NCBI GenBank assembly: GCA_900557275.1
Contig: USRX01000002.1
Span: forward strand, 62,001-126,000
DNA length: 64,000 bases
Direction: 5' to 3'
Source: an uncultured Roseburia sp.
Lineage (GTDB): Bacteria > Bacillota_A > Clostridia > Lachnospirales > Lachnospiraceae
Shown in pieces: positions 42,277 through 50,841 of this stretch (the first letter of the stretch is position 1; each line of letters opens with the position of its first letter). The notes beneath the pieces are model-generated. The model was not told where the DNA came from, made no database searches, and saw only the letters and a list, made by a program, of their open reading frames with translations. A program made the position numbers and the translations under genes.

Positions 42277-43917
42277 ATGAAATCTGCAATTTTAGGAAAT
42301 ACAAAGGGGCTGGATCAACTGCCGAAGCCATATTGTGATCTGCCCTCCCGAACGACAAACAAAGAATATATGTCGGTCTACAATCAGGGTCAGCGTGTAG
42401 CGACCTTGTATGCCGGTATCATAAAGGCGCTTATCTGCTATTTTCAGGGAGAGGAAGCACCGATCTGTCTGGTAAAGATCAGTGATACTTCGTATGCGGC
42501 GGAGTGTGAGTTGTCTGCTGTCTGGAAAGAGGAAACAGGTGGAAATTCTGAACCAGGAACGAATAATACACTTCTGATCAACGTGCAGACCAACGGCAGC
42601 GTCCGCGGGGCGATCCTTTCCGGGGATGGCACCTATACGGCACTGCCAAACCTGCTGGAGACAGAAAGCTTTGACACTACACCGTTTCTGCTGGCATTCC
42701 TGCCGGTATTGCGGAAGAAATTCAATGAAGTAGAAGTGATTATGGAACGTCTGGAAGCAGATCATAACCATTGCATGCCGTTCCGCGAAAGTGAGCTGTA
42801 CCGCCTCAGCGATTCCATGTACCGCATTTTTACTGAGCAGCGCCTGGAGACAGATATGCAAAATGGCTGCGTGGAGGTGCTGAATGAACAGAGCGTGACA
42901 TTGGGTGGCATGTGTTATAACGAAGTGCTTTGTGGAACGCCAAAGTATCTGCAGGCAAGTCAGGAGGAAAACGTTCGGAAAAACCAGTTGACGGTAGCGG
43001 ATGCGAAAAAAGAATTTCAGCAGTTTTCCGCACAGTTTCACTGGGAAGCAGACGAAGCGGATCTGATCCCTGTATTTCCAGAGGATTTTGCAGTGCCAGA
43101 GGAGACATTGAAAATGGCGCGTCGTTATGTGGGTTCCCGTGCGGCGAAACGTCCCATGGTTAATTTTATGTGGCGTGGAGTGACTGCCTACGGTAAATCC
43201 ACCGGAGTGGAGATCCTTGCATGCATTCTTCATATGCCGCTGCTTCGTGTGACCTGTCACAGCAACATGGAGACACAGGATTTCTTAAGTGATTTTGTAC
43301 CGAATACGGATACGACAGGAGCAGAGAAAGGAAGCGGAGAGGTACCACGTTTCAAACATGTGGAGTCCAATTATGTAAAAGCGCTGGAACACGGTTATAT
43401 CGTGGAAGTACAGGAAATCTCCCGTATTAAAGACAGCGGTGTGCTGGTCGGCTTGAATGAATATGATCGTGCAGGTGCAATTATTCCGCTGGTGGACGGT
43501 TCTCATGCAAGACGGCATGCCAATGCCCTCGTAATCTATACGGATAATGTAGGCTACAATTCCTGCCGTCCGATTGACCCGTCTGTTATCCGTCGAATGG
43601 CATTTATCATCGACAGTTACGATCTTCCAAAAGAGAAAGCACTTGCCAGATTGGAACTGAACACCGATGTACATAATCAGCAGATATTGGAAAAATGCTA
43701 CAACGTATGGGAAAAGATCCGTGAATTCTGCTACGACAAAGGCATTACTGATGGAAGCATCTCCCAGTCAGAGCTGGAGATGTGGGTAATGGCGGTCAAA
43801 ATGGATGACTACAGCAACTACAGACAGAACTGTATCGAGTGCGTGATCTCGAAAGCGACCAACGATATGGAGGAGCAGGAAGAAATCTTGTCGTCTGTCG
43901 TGGATCTGTATTTGTAG
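42277..43917 (+). CDS. MoxR-like AAA+ ATPase with unknown N-terminal domain
   Basis: This protein of about 546 residues has a 270-residue N-terminal region I do not recognise and a C-terminal AAA+ module. Walker A is GVTAYGKST near residue 304. The Walker B region reads GYIVEVQEIS near residue 378: the usual DE is QE, so the magnesium aspartate is replaced while the catalytic glutamate remains. Sensor 1 (VIYTDN) and an arginine-rich PSVIRRM segment follow. It precedes a VWA protein by 56 bases, the classical MoxR/VWA pairing, in which the ATPase is thought to act as a chaperone or metal-insertion motor. The ATG at 42277 has only a distant AGGAGAAAGAG; a GTG at 42238 is possible but has none. 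Confidence 0.75.
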   Translation: MKSAILGNTKGLDQLPKPYCDLPSRTTNKEYMSVYNQGQRVATLYAGIIKALICYFQGEEAPICLVKISDTSYAAECELSAVWKEETGGNSEPGTNNTLLINVQTNGSVRGAILSGDGTYTALPNLLETESFDTTPFLLAFLPVLRKKFNEVEVIMERLEADHNHCMPFRESELYRLSDSMYRIFTEQRLETDMQNGCVEVLNEQSVTLGGMCYNEVLCGTPKYLQASQEENVRKNQLTVADAKKEFQQFSAQFHWEADEADLIPVFPEDFAVPEETLKMARRYVGSRAAKRPMVNFMWRGVTAYGKSTGVEILACILHMPLLRVTCHSNMETQDFLSDFVPNTDTTGAEKGSGEVPRFKHVESNYVKALEHGYIVEVQEISRIKDSGVLVGLNEYDRAGAIIPLVDGSHARRHANALVIYTDNVGYNSCRPIDPSVIRRMAFIIDSYDLPKEKALARLELNTDVHNQQILEKCYNVWEKIREFCYDKGITDGSISQSELEMWVMAVKMDDYSNYRQNCIECVISKATNDMEEQEEILSSVVDLYL

Positions 43918-43973
43918 CTGTCGATAAATCAGAATTTATAAAGAAAATGATATATCTAAGAAACGAGTAAAAC

Positions 43974-46130
43974 ATGGAAACAGGATTTGAAAGAAAAGTC
44001 AGAGCTTACCGGGAGCAGGAAGCGCACCGTGAGATTACCTTTGAAGAGCTGTCGCAGACACCGGCATTTCATCAGTATCTCAGCAATCTGCTCTGTTCTC
44101 TGACGGGAGCATCGGAAGAGGAAATGCGGCTGATGCTTCTGAAAAAAGGCAATCCTCAGAATGTCCGCGCATCAAGGACAGACGGAAAGGTCGTATATCT
44201 GAATATTGAAAATGAAACGCTGCAGGGATTTGCTACTCTGGAAAATAAGATGTTCTGCTGTCTGGGGTATCTGTTCCATGAGGCGGCATACATTCGTTTT
44301 TATCGGCAGCGGGAGGAAGAAGAGCAGCTGCAGAAGATTGAAAGTGGGATTGTTCCGGGAACAGATCTGGTTACTCCGGATTCCACAGAAGTGATTCCCT
44401 ATGAGAATCTGAAAACGGCTGTACAGAAAAAAGAGAACCGCCGCATCATACAGCAGCTGTACCGCCAGCTGGCGTCCGTTATCAGTGATGTACAGCTGGA
44501 GACAAGACTGCAAAAGGGAAGTGGCGTACTGGTAAAAAAAGCGTTGCAGACCATGGAAGAAGGACTTTTTTCACAGGTGGTGGCACTGGAAGTGATGCAG
44601 AAGGACAGTGAGATGTCCGGGCTTGCGATACTGCTATCTGTCGTGCTCCAGTATGCGCGGTACGGCAATGTATTTGTGCTTCGCAGGGAGACAGAGGAGC
44701 AGTCCTTTTATCTGAAAATATTGGAAAATGCTCAGTGCTATCTGGATCAGGCGTTAGAAGCAGAGACGACGGAAGAAAAATACGGAGCACTGACGGGGGT
44801 TATAACTTATCTGTGGCCGTATGTGCAGACGGTATTTTTAAAGGAATCCATAGAGGAAGCGTCTGCACAGGAAGAGCCGGAAGAAAAAAAAGAAGAAAAA
44901 GACGGACTGGTCAATGAACCGGAAGAATGTGAAGACTGTGAGGATTGTGACAGCTGCAAGCCACCGAAGCCGGACGAAGACGCAGAAGGCGAGGGCGGCG
45001 GAGAATGTGGCGAGGATGGTTCGCCGCAGGCCGGGGACGAGGTCATGAAGCAGATCCAGAAAGCAGTGGGAAGCTGTGGCGGCGACAGCTTTTCAGATCC
45101 ACCTGCAAACATTATGCGAAGTGGCATGGCACGTCAGGCGATGGAAGATGCCGGTGGCAGAGAAGACTCCGTTATGGAAGAACCGGACAATGATCCGGGG
45201 CGCATCATCCAGCGTGCGTTGCAGCAGATGGAAGAGGAAATCTTGCAGGAAGAAGCGGAAGAGCTTGCGGCGGAAGAGCTGCACAGTGAAGCGCTGGCAA
45301 AGATTCGCACTGGAAATGTGTATTCTGTGCATTTTGGTGTGCGTACCGAGATCCAGCGTGCGAAAGCGGTTTCCGGAGATCGGGAATATTACGAAGAAAC
45401 TATTCAGAAAAATCAGTCGTTTCTGAAAAAAATACAGCGTGAGATTGAAAGAGTGGTGCAGGAAGAGGAGACTGCCCTGCAAAAACACCGTTATGTCGGA
45501 CGACGCATTGATGTTAAAAGCACTTACAAAGTGGATCAGCGCTTTTTTATGAAAAAAAGAAATCCGGAGAAGGTCATTGATCTGGCAGTTATGATTCTGG
45601 TGGATAACAGCGGTTCCATGGAAGGGAAGCGAATGGATTCCGCCAGGGAAGCGGCAGTTTTACTGACGGAAGCGCTGGAACGGCTGCATATTCCAAACTT
45701 TGTGGCTGGACACAGTTGTGAGAGTGCATTGATCTTTCGGATTTTCAAAAATTTTGATGACAGCAAATATGCCAAATATTCAATTAACCGCATGTTCCCC
45801 GGCGGCGATAACCGGGATGGACTGGCACTGGAAGTGGCAGGCACTTATCTGAAAGAACGGGAAGAGCGGCAGAAGCTTCTGATCATCATTTCCGATGGAC
45901 AGCCAAACTCCCACGGATATTCCGGAGAGCTTGCCCGCAAAGATATTCGAAGTATCGTAAAGCAATACCAGAGGGATGGCATCAAGACGCTGGCATTTGC
46001 CATTGGCGATGACAAACCGCAGATTAAAAGCATTTATGGAGAATCATTTATCGATATTTCGGATTATGATAAGTTTCCGAAGACGCTTTCAAAGATGATC
46101 GAGAAGGAGATTTTGTCAGCTGTCAGGTAA
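43974..46130 (+). CDS. VWA-domain protein partner of the MoxR ATPase
   Basis: This 718-residue protein has three parts: an N-terminal helical domain (about 1-290), an acidic Glu/Asp-rich linker with a cysteine-dense patch, CEDCEDCDSCKPPKP (about residues 321-335), and a C-terminal VWA domain (about 530-718). The VWA metal site (MIDAS) is DNSGSMEG near residue 543, with GGDNRDG near residue 608 as a later site. The layout recalls CobT, the VWA subunit of cobalt chelatase, and other MoxR-coupled VWA proteins, but no CobN-like chelatase subunit is present. The cysteine patch could hold a metal. The client is unknown. Confidence 0.75.
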   Translation: METGFERKVRAYREQEAHREITFEELSQTPAFHQYLSNLLCSLTGASEEEMRLMLLKKGNPQNVRASRTDGKVVYLNIENETLQGFATLENKMFCCLGYLFHEAAYIRFYRQREEEEQLQKIESGIVPGTDLVTPDSTEVIPYENLKTAVQKKENRRIIQQLYRQLASVISDVQLETRLQKGSGVLVKKALQTMEEGLFSQVVALEVMQKDSEMSGLAILLSVVLQYARYGNVFVLRRETEEQSFYLKILENAQCYLDQALEAETTEEKYGALTGVITYLWPYVQTVFLKESIEEASAQEEPEEKKEEKDGLVNEPEECEDCEDCDSCKPPKPDEDAEGEGGGECGEDGSPQAGDEVMKQIQKAVGSCGGDSFSDPPANIMRSGMARQAMEDAGGREDSVMEEPDNDPGRIIQRALQQMEEEILQEEAEELAAEELHSEALAKIRTGNVYSVHFGVRTEIQRAKAVSGDREYYEETIQKNQSFLKKIQREIERVVQEEETALQKHRYVGRRIDVKSTYKVDQRFFMKKRNPEKVIDLAVMILVDNSGSMEGKRMDSAREAAVLLTEALERLHIPNFVAGHSCESALIFRIFKNFDDSKYAKYSINRMFPGGDNRDGLALEVAGTYLKEREERQKLLIIISDGQPNSHGYSGELARKDIRSIVKQYQRDGIKTLAFAIGDDKPQIKSIYGESFIDISDYDKFPKTLSKMIEKEILSAVR

Positions 46131-46208
46131 AACGTAATTGTTCAGCAGCATATATACGTTTTGGGAGATATAGATATACAGAATCAGAAAATAAAAAAGG
46201 AGAAACAC

Positions 46209-47003
46209 ATGTCAGAGCATGAAATACAGCATTGTCTGGAACTGGTAAGGCAGGATGGGCTTGCCATTGAACATATTGCAGATCCTACGGATGAGATTTG
46301 TCTGGAGGCAGTCCGGAAAAGTCCGTGGGCGATCCAGTTTATACAGGATCAGACGGAAGAACTTTGTCTGGAAGCGGTTACAAGATGCGGCGTGGCGCTG
46401 GGTGCCGTTCGGGACAAAAAGCGTTCCATCTGTCTGGCAGCGATCCGCCAGAACGGCATGGCACTGGGATTTGTACAGGAGAGAAGTGAAGAGCTTTGTC
46501 TGGAAGCTGTAAAGCAGGACCTGCGTGCATTGCAATATGTGGAGGACCAGACCGAGGAAATCTGTCTGGCGGCACTGGAAAACAGTGGCAAAGCATTACA
46601 GTACATTAAAGAACCGACAGTGCTGCTCTGTGAAATGGCAGTGATGCAGGATCCGGAAGCTTTTACATATGTGCCGGAGAAGCTGTTAGAGCAGTCTCAA
46701 AAGCTGAAGGAGATGAAAGCAATCCTTGACGATCCGTTGCGGGTACTGGATCATGACGGTACCTCTGAAGAACTGTGCGTGTTCGGTGTCCATGCAGACT
46801 GGAGTACTTTTGAACTGCTGGAAGAGCAGACGGAAGCCATCTGTCTGGAAGCTGTAAAACAGAAAGGCGAGCTGCTTGCCTATGTGCAGAACCAGAATCT
46901 GCAGATCTGTCTGGAAGCTGTAAAGCAGAATCCGGATGCGCTCCGCTATGTGAAAGAGCTGTACCGAGATGCGGTATTGAGACAGCTGAAACAGGCAGCC
47001 TGA
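46209..47003 (+). CDS. DUF4116-type repeat protein
   Basis: This protein of about 264 residues consists almost wholly of repeats of 22-24 residues with the core (E/Q)-(I/L)-C-L-E-A-V-K-Q-(N/D)-x-x-A-L-x-Y-V, at least eight copies, as in DUF4116 proteins. Each repeat has a cysteine at the same place. Such all-helical solenoids are generally protein-binding. The start at 46209 follows AAGGAGAA. It lies 79 bases after the VWA gene in the same direction, so it is probably a substrate adaptor or client of the MoxR/VWA machine. One degenerate stretch (about residues 160-190) interrupts the array. Confidence 0.7.
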   Translation: MSEHEIQHCLELVRQDGLAIEHIADPTDEICLEAVRKSPWAIQFIQDQTEELCLEAVTRCGVALGAVRDKKRSICLAAIRQNGMALGFVQERSEELCLEAVKQDLRALQYVEDQTEEICLAALENSGKALQYIKEPTVLLCEMAVMQDPEAFTYVPEKLLEQSQKLKEMKAILDDPLRVLDHDGTSEELCVFGVHADWSTFELLEEQTEAICLEAVKQKGELLAYVQNQNLQICLEAVKQNPDALRYVKELYRDAVLRQLKQAA

Positions 47004-47177
47004 TCGATGTGTTGACCAATGGGCTGAGAAAGCAGGCTTTTTGTCTGTCACAGTTGGCACTTCTGGATGTAAAAATTATATGCATTTCATTTTTTATAAT
47101 TTCATAAATGAGTAAATTTGAAAAATGAACAATAAAATGTGTTATTACGAATAATAAGAAAATGAAAGATATTATAA

Positions 47178-47238
47178 GAGGCAGGATACGATATTTTCCT
47201 TCCGGTTTATCTGGGAGAAAAGTATCGTATCCTGTCTC
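47178..47238 (+). terminator. Long hairpin, probable terminator of the MoxR operon
   Basis: GAGGCAGGATACGATA (47178-47193) pairs with TATCGTATCCTGTCTC (47223-47238) with one mismatch; the following sequence, TCGTTTCTT, is only partly T-rich. Confidence 0.6.
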
Positions 47239-47363
47239 TCGTTTCTTATATTTATCGTATTTGAATTTTTGGTCCGACCACACAGATATTACAAAAAAAG
47301 CCTGGATAGAAAAGTGAAAACACAGCGGAAGTACTGAAAAAGAAAGGTTTTTGGCATCATCCC

Positions 47364-47412
47364 TTGACATTCAAAATATCCAGTTTATAATGGTATTTAG
47401 ATGGTATACCAA
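47364..47412 (+). promoter_or_regulatory. Promoter and GntR-like operator of the molybdoenzyme operon
   Basis: TTGACA (47364-47369) and TATAAT (47386-47391) are 16 bases apart, a near-consensus promoter. Directly downstream are GGTATTTAG and the perfect palindrome TGGTATACCA (47402-47411), which resembles operators of FadR-subfamily GntR repressors (TTGGTATACCAA type). No regulator gene is adjacent. Confidence 0.6.
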
Positions 47413-47527
47413 AGAAATACAGAAGGAAAACAAAAGAAAAACTAAAAGGTATAAAACAAAAAGAAAACGGAACAGCATAACGTTTCGATAAATAAGGTAT
47501 GGAACAAAAATTTAAAGGAGAGGAACA

Positions 47528-50209
47528 ATGAGCGAGAAGGTATCTATTTCAAGCATGAACTTTTTAGCAGCTACAAGCGTTAAAGGTCTGGACGAAACAG
47601 TTGAAAAGTTCGGTCTGTTTCAGAAGTCAAGTGTGACGGAGAAGAAGCAAAAAGATGAGATCCGCAGAGTAAAGACTTGCTGCAGGGCATGTATCGCCAA
47701 CTGTGGTGTGATCGCTACGGTAAAAAACGGCAGGGTAATCAAACTGGAAGGAAATCCGGAGGATCGGATGAGCAAAGGGCGCATGTGCGCCAAAGGACTG
47801 GCTGGAATTCAGGCATTGTATCACCCGAACCGCAACAAGTATCCCATGATGCGTGTGGGAAAACGAGGCGCGAATAAATGGCGTCGTATTTCATGGGACA
47901 AAGCACTGGACATTATTGCTCATAAGCTGGTGGAGACCAAACAGAAATATGGTGCAGAAACCGTATTCTGTTCCACAGGCGGCGGCGGTAATCCGGAGAT
48001 CTGGAGCATTGCTCGTTTCTGTAATATTTTCGGAACTCCAAACTGGTTTGAGCCGGGCTGCGCACAGTGCTATCTGCCCCGTGTCCTTGCCTATACAATG
48101 ATGTATGGCGGTGTGGATCCGAGTATTGCAGACTCCAATGCGCTGGAAATCTACGATACGGAAAATACGCCAATCCAGACGCTGGTGCTGTGGGGAACAG
48201 ATCCTTCTTACTCTTGTCCGGCAAGTGGTGGTGGAGCAGTGGCAGATCTTCGCGCCAAAGGTGTCAAGACGGTTGTCATAGATCCGAGACTGACCCCGGA
48301 TGCGGCAAAAGCAGATATCTGGCTGCCGATCCGTCCGGGTACGGATGTAGCACTAATGCTGGCCTGGATTCGATATATTATGGATCAGAAGCTCTATGAT
48401 GAAGAATTTGTCCTGAAATGGACGAATTTGCCGTATCTCGTGGATGCAGAGACTAAGATGCTCTGGAGAGCAGAAAAAAGTGACAATCCGGAGATTCCCG
48501 ACATCTTTATGGTATGGGATGCAAAGACCAATAGTCCGAAACCAATAGAGTATCCGTGGAATGACAGTCTGGAGCCAGTGCTGCATGGAACATTCACATG
48601 GGAGGGAAGGACGTACAAGACCGGATATCAGATGCTATGGGAACAGTCAGAAGCCTATACGCTGGAGTATGCCGGTAAAATCTGCGAGCTTGATCCAAAA
48701 CAGGTAGAAGCAGCGATCAGACTTTATGCAGAGCATACGCCGGGAGGCATTGCCCTTGGTGTTGCTACTGACCAGTCTCCGAATTCTGTGCAGGCAGCGA
48801 TGGGAACCTCTATCCTGGATATTCTGACCGGAAATGTAGAGCGGCCGGGATCTTTACTGCAGCGTTTTAAGACCAGCGGTGTCTTTGACATGCCAAACTA
48901 TCCGGTTCCGATTGCGGCAGATAAGCTTCCGGATGAACAGTTAAAGAAACGTCTGGGCGGTATTGAACACAAAGGTCTGCACATCTGGTATGCTGGACAT
49001 ATTACAAGTATCTTTGATGCTGTGCTGACTGGAAAACCATATAAGCCGAGAGTGTGGATAGACCGTTCCGGCAATAAGATGGCAGCCGTGGCAGACAGCC
49101 AGAAGGTAAAACGTGTTATTGACGAGCTGGATTTTATCGTACATATGTATATGTATCCGACTTCATTTTCCGCCTATGCAGATATCCTTCTGCCGACAGA
49201 AGAATGGCTGGAGACAAATATGATCGTAGAAACCTGCAATACGTTGTGTGCGAGACAGCAGGTAACACATCTGTGGGAGACTATGGATGAGACGCTGATC
49301 TGGGCAAAGATCGCAAAGCGATGCGCAGAGCTTGGAGATGAAGAGTGTAAGAAAGCATTTGATGCAGAATATATGGGCAAAGATCTGCCATATTGGAACA
49401 GCGTTACAGAGCTGTGGGATCACTTTCTTTCCAGAGTCGGACTGACCTTTGATAAATTAAAACAGAACACACCATATACTTATATGTCAAAAGAAGAATG
49501 GAAAGAGTATTATGTATACCGAAAAGAGGATGTCAGGACACATCTGCCGCAGGGATTTAACACTCCGTCAAAAAAATGTGAGCCATATCTTGAGAGTATG
49601 ATTACATTGGGGCGTACAGGTCAGCCATTTGCCAAATGTCAGCTGCCACCGGCGTCCAAAGATTATGAGCCGCTGCCGTATTATATGGAGCCGGCAGAGA
49701 GTCCGAAACGGGAGGATGGCCTTTCAGAAGAGTTCCCATTGATCATGACGAACGGAAGAGTACCGTTTTTCCACCATAATACATTGCGAAATGTACCATG
49801 GCTGCGTGAAATCTATCCGGTGCCGGAACTTTGGATCTATCCAACCGATGCGGAAAAATACGGTCTGGAAGATGGCGCCTGGGCATGGATCGAATCCAAA
49901 CGTGGCAAGATCCGCGCGGTTGTATCCGTGACAGAAGGTATAAAACCCGGTGTTGTATGTATGGAACGTTTCTGGAATCCAGAGACGCTGCAGACCAAGA
50001 CCCATGGCTGGATGGAAACCAATGTCAATATGCTGACAAAAGCAGATGCACCATTTAACGATGTGGTAGGAACCTATACACTGAGAGGATTTCTGGTAAA
50101 AGTATATCCGGCGAAAAGTGCGCCGGAAGGGATCTGGCAGAATCCACAGGATTTCAGCTCCTGGCTTGCACAGCCAAGTGATCCGACGGAGGAGGGAACA
50201 GTACAATGA
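47528..50209 (+). CDS. Molybdopterin-dependent oxidoreductase, catalytic subunit
   Basis: This 893-residue protein belongs to the DMSO reductase superfamily. An N-terminal 4Fe-4S site is CRACIANCGV...GRMCAKG (about residues 56-90). GDP-cofactor domains follow, with TGGGGNPEIW, LWGTDPSYSCPASGGG and VIDPRLTPDAAKADIWLPIRPGTD. NWFEPGCAQCYLPR near residue 180 is where the molybdenum ligand is expected, so a cysteine ligand is plausible; no TGA selenocysteine is seen. The C-terminal cofactor domain holds TNGRVPFFHHNTLRNVPWLREI. The first 50 residues are not a Tat signal, so it acts in the cytosol. The following genes supply an Fe-S subunit and AsrAB-like modules. The substrate is unknown; reduction of a small sulfur, nitrogen or hydroxylated aromatic compound is possible. 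Confidence 0.85.
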   Translation: MSEKVSISSMNFLAATSVKGLDETVEKFGLFQKSSVTEKKQKDEIRRVKTCCRACIANCGVIATVKNGRVIKLEGNPEDRMSKGRMCAKGLAGIQALYHPNRNKYPMMRVGKRGANKWRRISWDKALDIIAHKLVETKQKYGAETVFCSTGGGGNPEIWSIARFCNIFGTPNWFEPGCAQCYLPRVLAYTMMYGGVDPSIADSNALEIYDTENTPIQTLVLWGTDPSYSCPASGGGAVADLRAKGVKTVVIDPRLTPDAAKADIWLPIRPGTDVALMLAWIRYIMDQKLYDEEFVLKWTNLPYLVDAETKMLWRAEKSDNPEIPDIFMVWDAKTNSPKPIEYPWNDSLEPVLHGTFTWEGRTYKTGYQMLWEQSEAYTLEYAGKICELDPKQVEAAIRLYAEHTPGGIALGVATDQSPNSVQAAMGTSILDILTGNVERPGSLLQRFKTSGVFDMPNYPVPIAADKLPDEQLKKRLGGIEHKGLHIWYAGHITSIFDAVLTGKPYKPRVWIDRSGNKMAAVADSQKVKRVIDELDFIVHMYMYPTSFSAYADILLPTEEWLETNMIVETCNTLCARQQVTHLWETMDETLIWAKIAKRCAELGDEECKKAFDAEYMGKDLPYWNSVTELWDHFLSRVGLTFDKLKQNTPYTYMSKEEWKEYYVYRKEDVRTHLPQGFNTPSKKCEPYLESMITLGRTGQPFAKCQLPPASKDYEPLPYYMEPAESPKREDGLSEEFPLIMTNGRVPFFHHNTLRNVPWLREIYPVPELWIYPTDAEKYGLEDGAWAWIESKRGKIRAVVSVTEGIKPGVVCMERFWNPETLQTKTHGWMETNVNMLTKADAPFNDVVGTYTLRGFLVKVYPAKSAPEGIWQNPQDFSSWLAQPSDPTEEGTVQ

Positions 50210-50841
50210 AACAATATGCATTTGTAATAGAATTAGACCGCTGCATCGGTTGCAAAGGATGTCAGGTAGCCTGTAAAATGGAAAACGGAACAGCTCTTGG
50301 TTCTGATAGAATTAAAGTCCGTACCGTAGGACCGACCGGTATTTACTCGAATCTGGAAATGTATTTCATGCCGACCATGTGCCAGCAGTGTGAAAATCCG
50401 GTATGTGTACGCGTATGTCCATCCGGTGCAGTATATAAAAGCAGGGAAGATGGCATCATCCGCATCGAGACAAAGAAATGTATTGGCTGTCACAGCTGCA
50501 ATACAGAATGTCCATATCATGCGAATACGTTCAGTGAGACAAGAAGAGCTATGGATAAATGTACGATCTGTTCTGAATCCAGAGAACGGGGCGAGAAACC
50601 GGCCTGCGTGCGTAACTGTTCCGGTCGGGCTCTGCATTACGGGGATATCAACGATCCAAACAGTGAAGTGTCGAAACTTTTGAAAGAAGCAGGAGAGGAA
50701 AATGTGTATCGCCTGCGGGATTTCGGTAACGGACCGTCTACACGGTTTATTTTAAAAAATGCAAAGTGGCAAGATATTCTTCCACAGGAACTCGATGTGG
50801 TATCCTTCGGACGGGGAGGCAGATATTATGAACATAAATAA
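50206..50841 (+). CDS. Four-cluster 4Fe-4S electron-transfer subunit
   Basis: This 211-residue protein is of the DmsB/NrfC/HycB type that wires molybdoenzymes. Cysteine groups CIGCKGCQVAC, CQQCENPVCVRVCP, CIGCHSCNTECP and CTICSESRERGEKPACVRNC hold four 4Fe-4S clusters. There is no Tat or membrane segment. Its start overlaps the end of the catalytic subunit gene by four bases (ATGA), and its own end overlaps the next gene, so the subunits are translationally coupled. Confidence 0.9.
   Translation: MKQYAFVIELDRCIGCKGCQVACKMENGTALGSDRIKVRTVGPTGIYSNLEMYFMPTMCQQCENPVCVRVCPSGAVYKSREDGIIRIETKKCIGCHSCNTECPYHANTFSETRRAMDKCTICSESRERGEKPACVRNCSGRALHYGDINDPNSEVSKLLKEAGEENVYRLRDFGNGPSTRFILKNAKWQDILPQELDVVSFGRGGRYYEHK

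Larger units (their letters stand above)
47004..47527 (+). other. Gap between the MoxR operon and the molybdoenzyme operon
   Basis: No gene is seen. A long hairpin is at 47178-47238 and a strong promoter with a palindromic operator is at 47364-47412. Confidence 0.45.

Noticed and set aside
47528..47680. Twin-arginine signal in the molybdoenzyme (an RR pair near residue 50)
   Set aside because: The RR pair lies directly before the Fe-S motif, with no hydrophobic segment after it and a 48-residue hydrophilic stretch before it.
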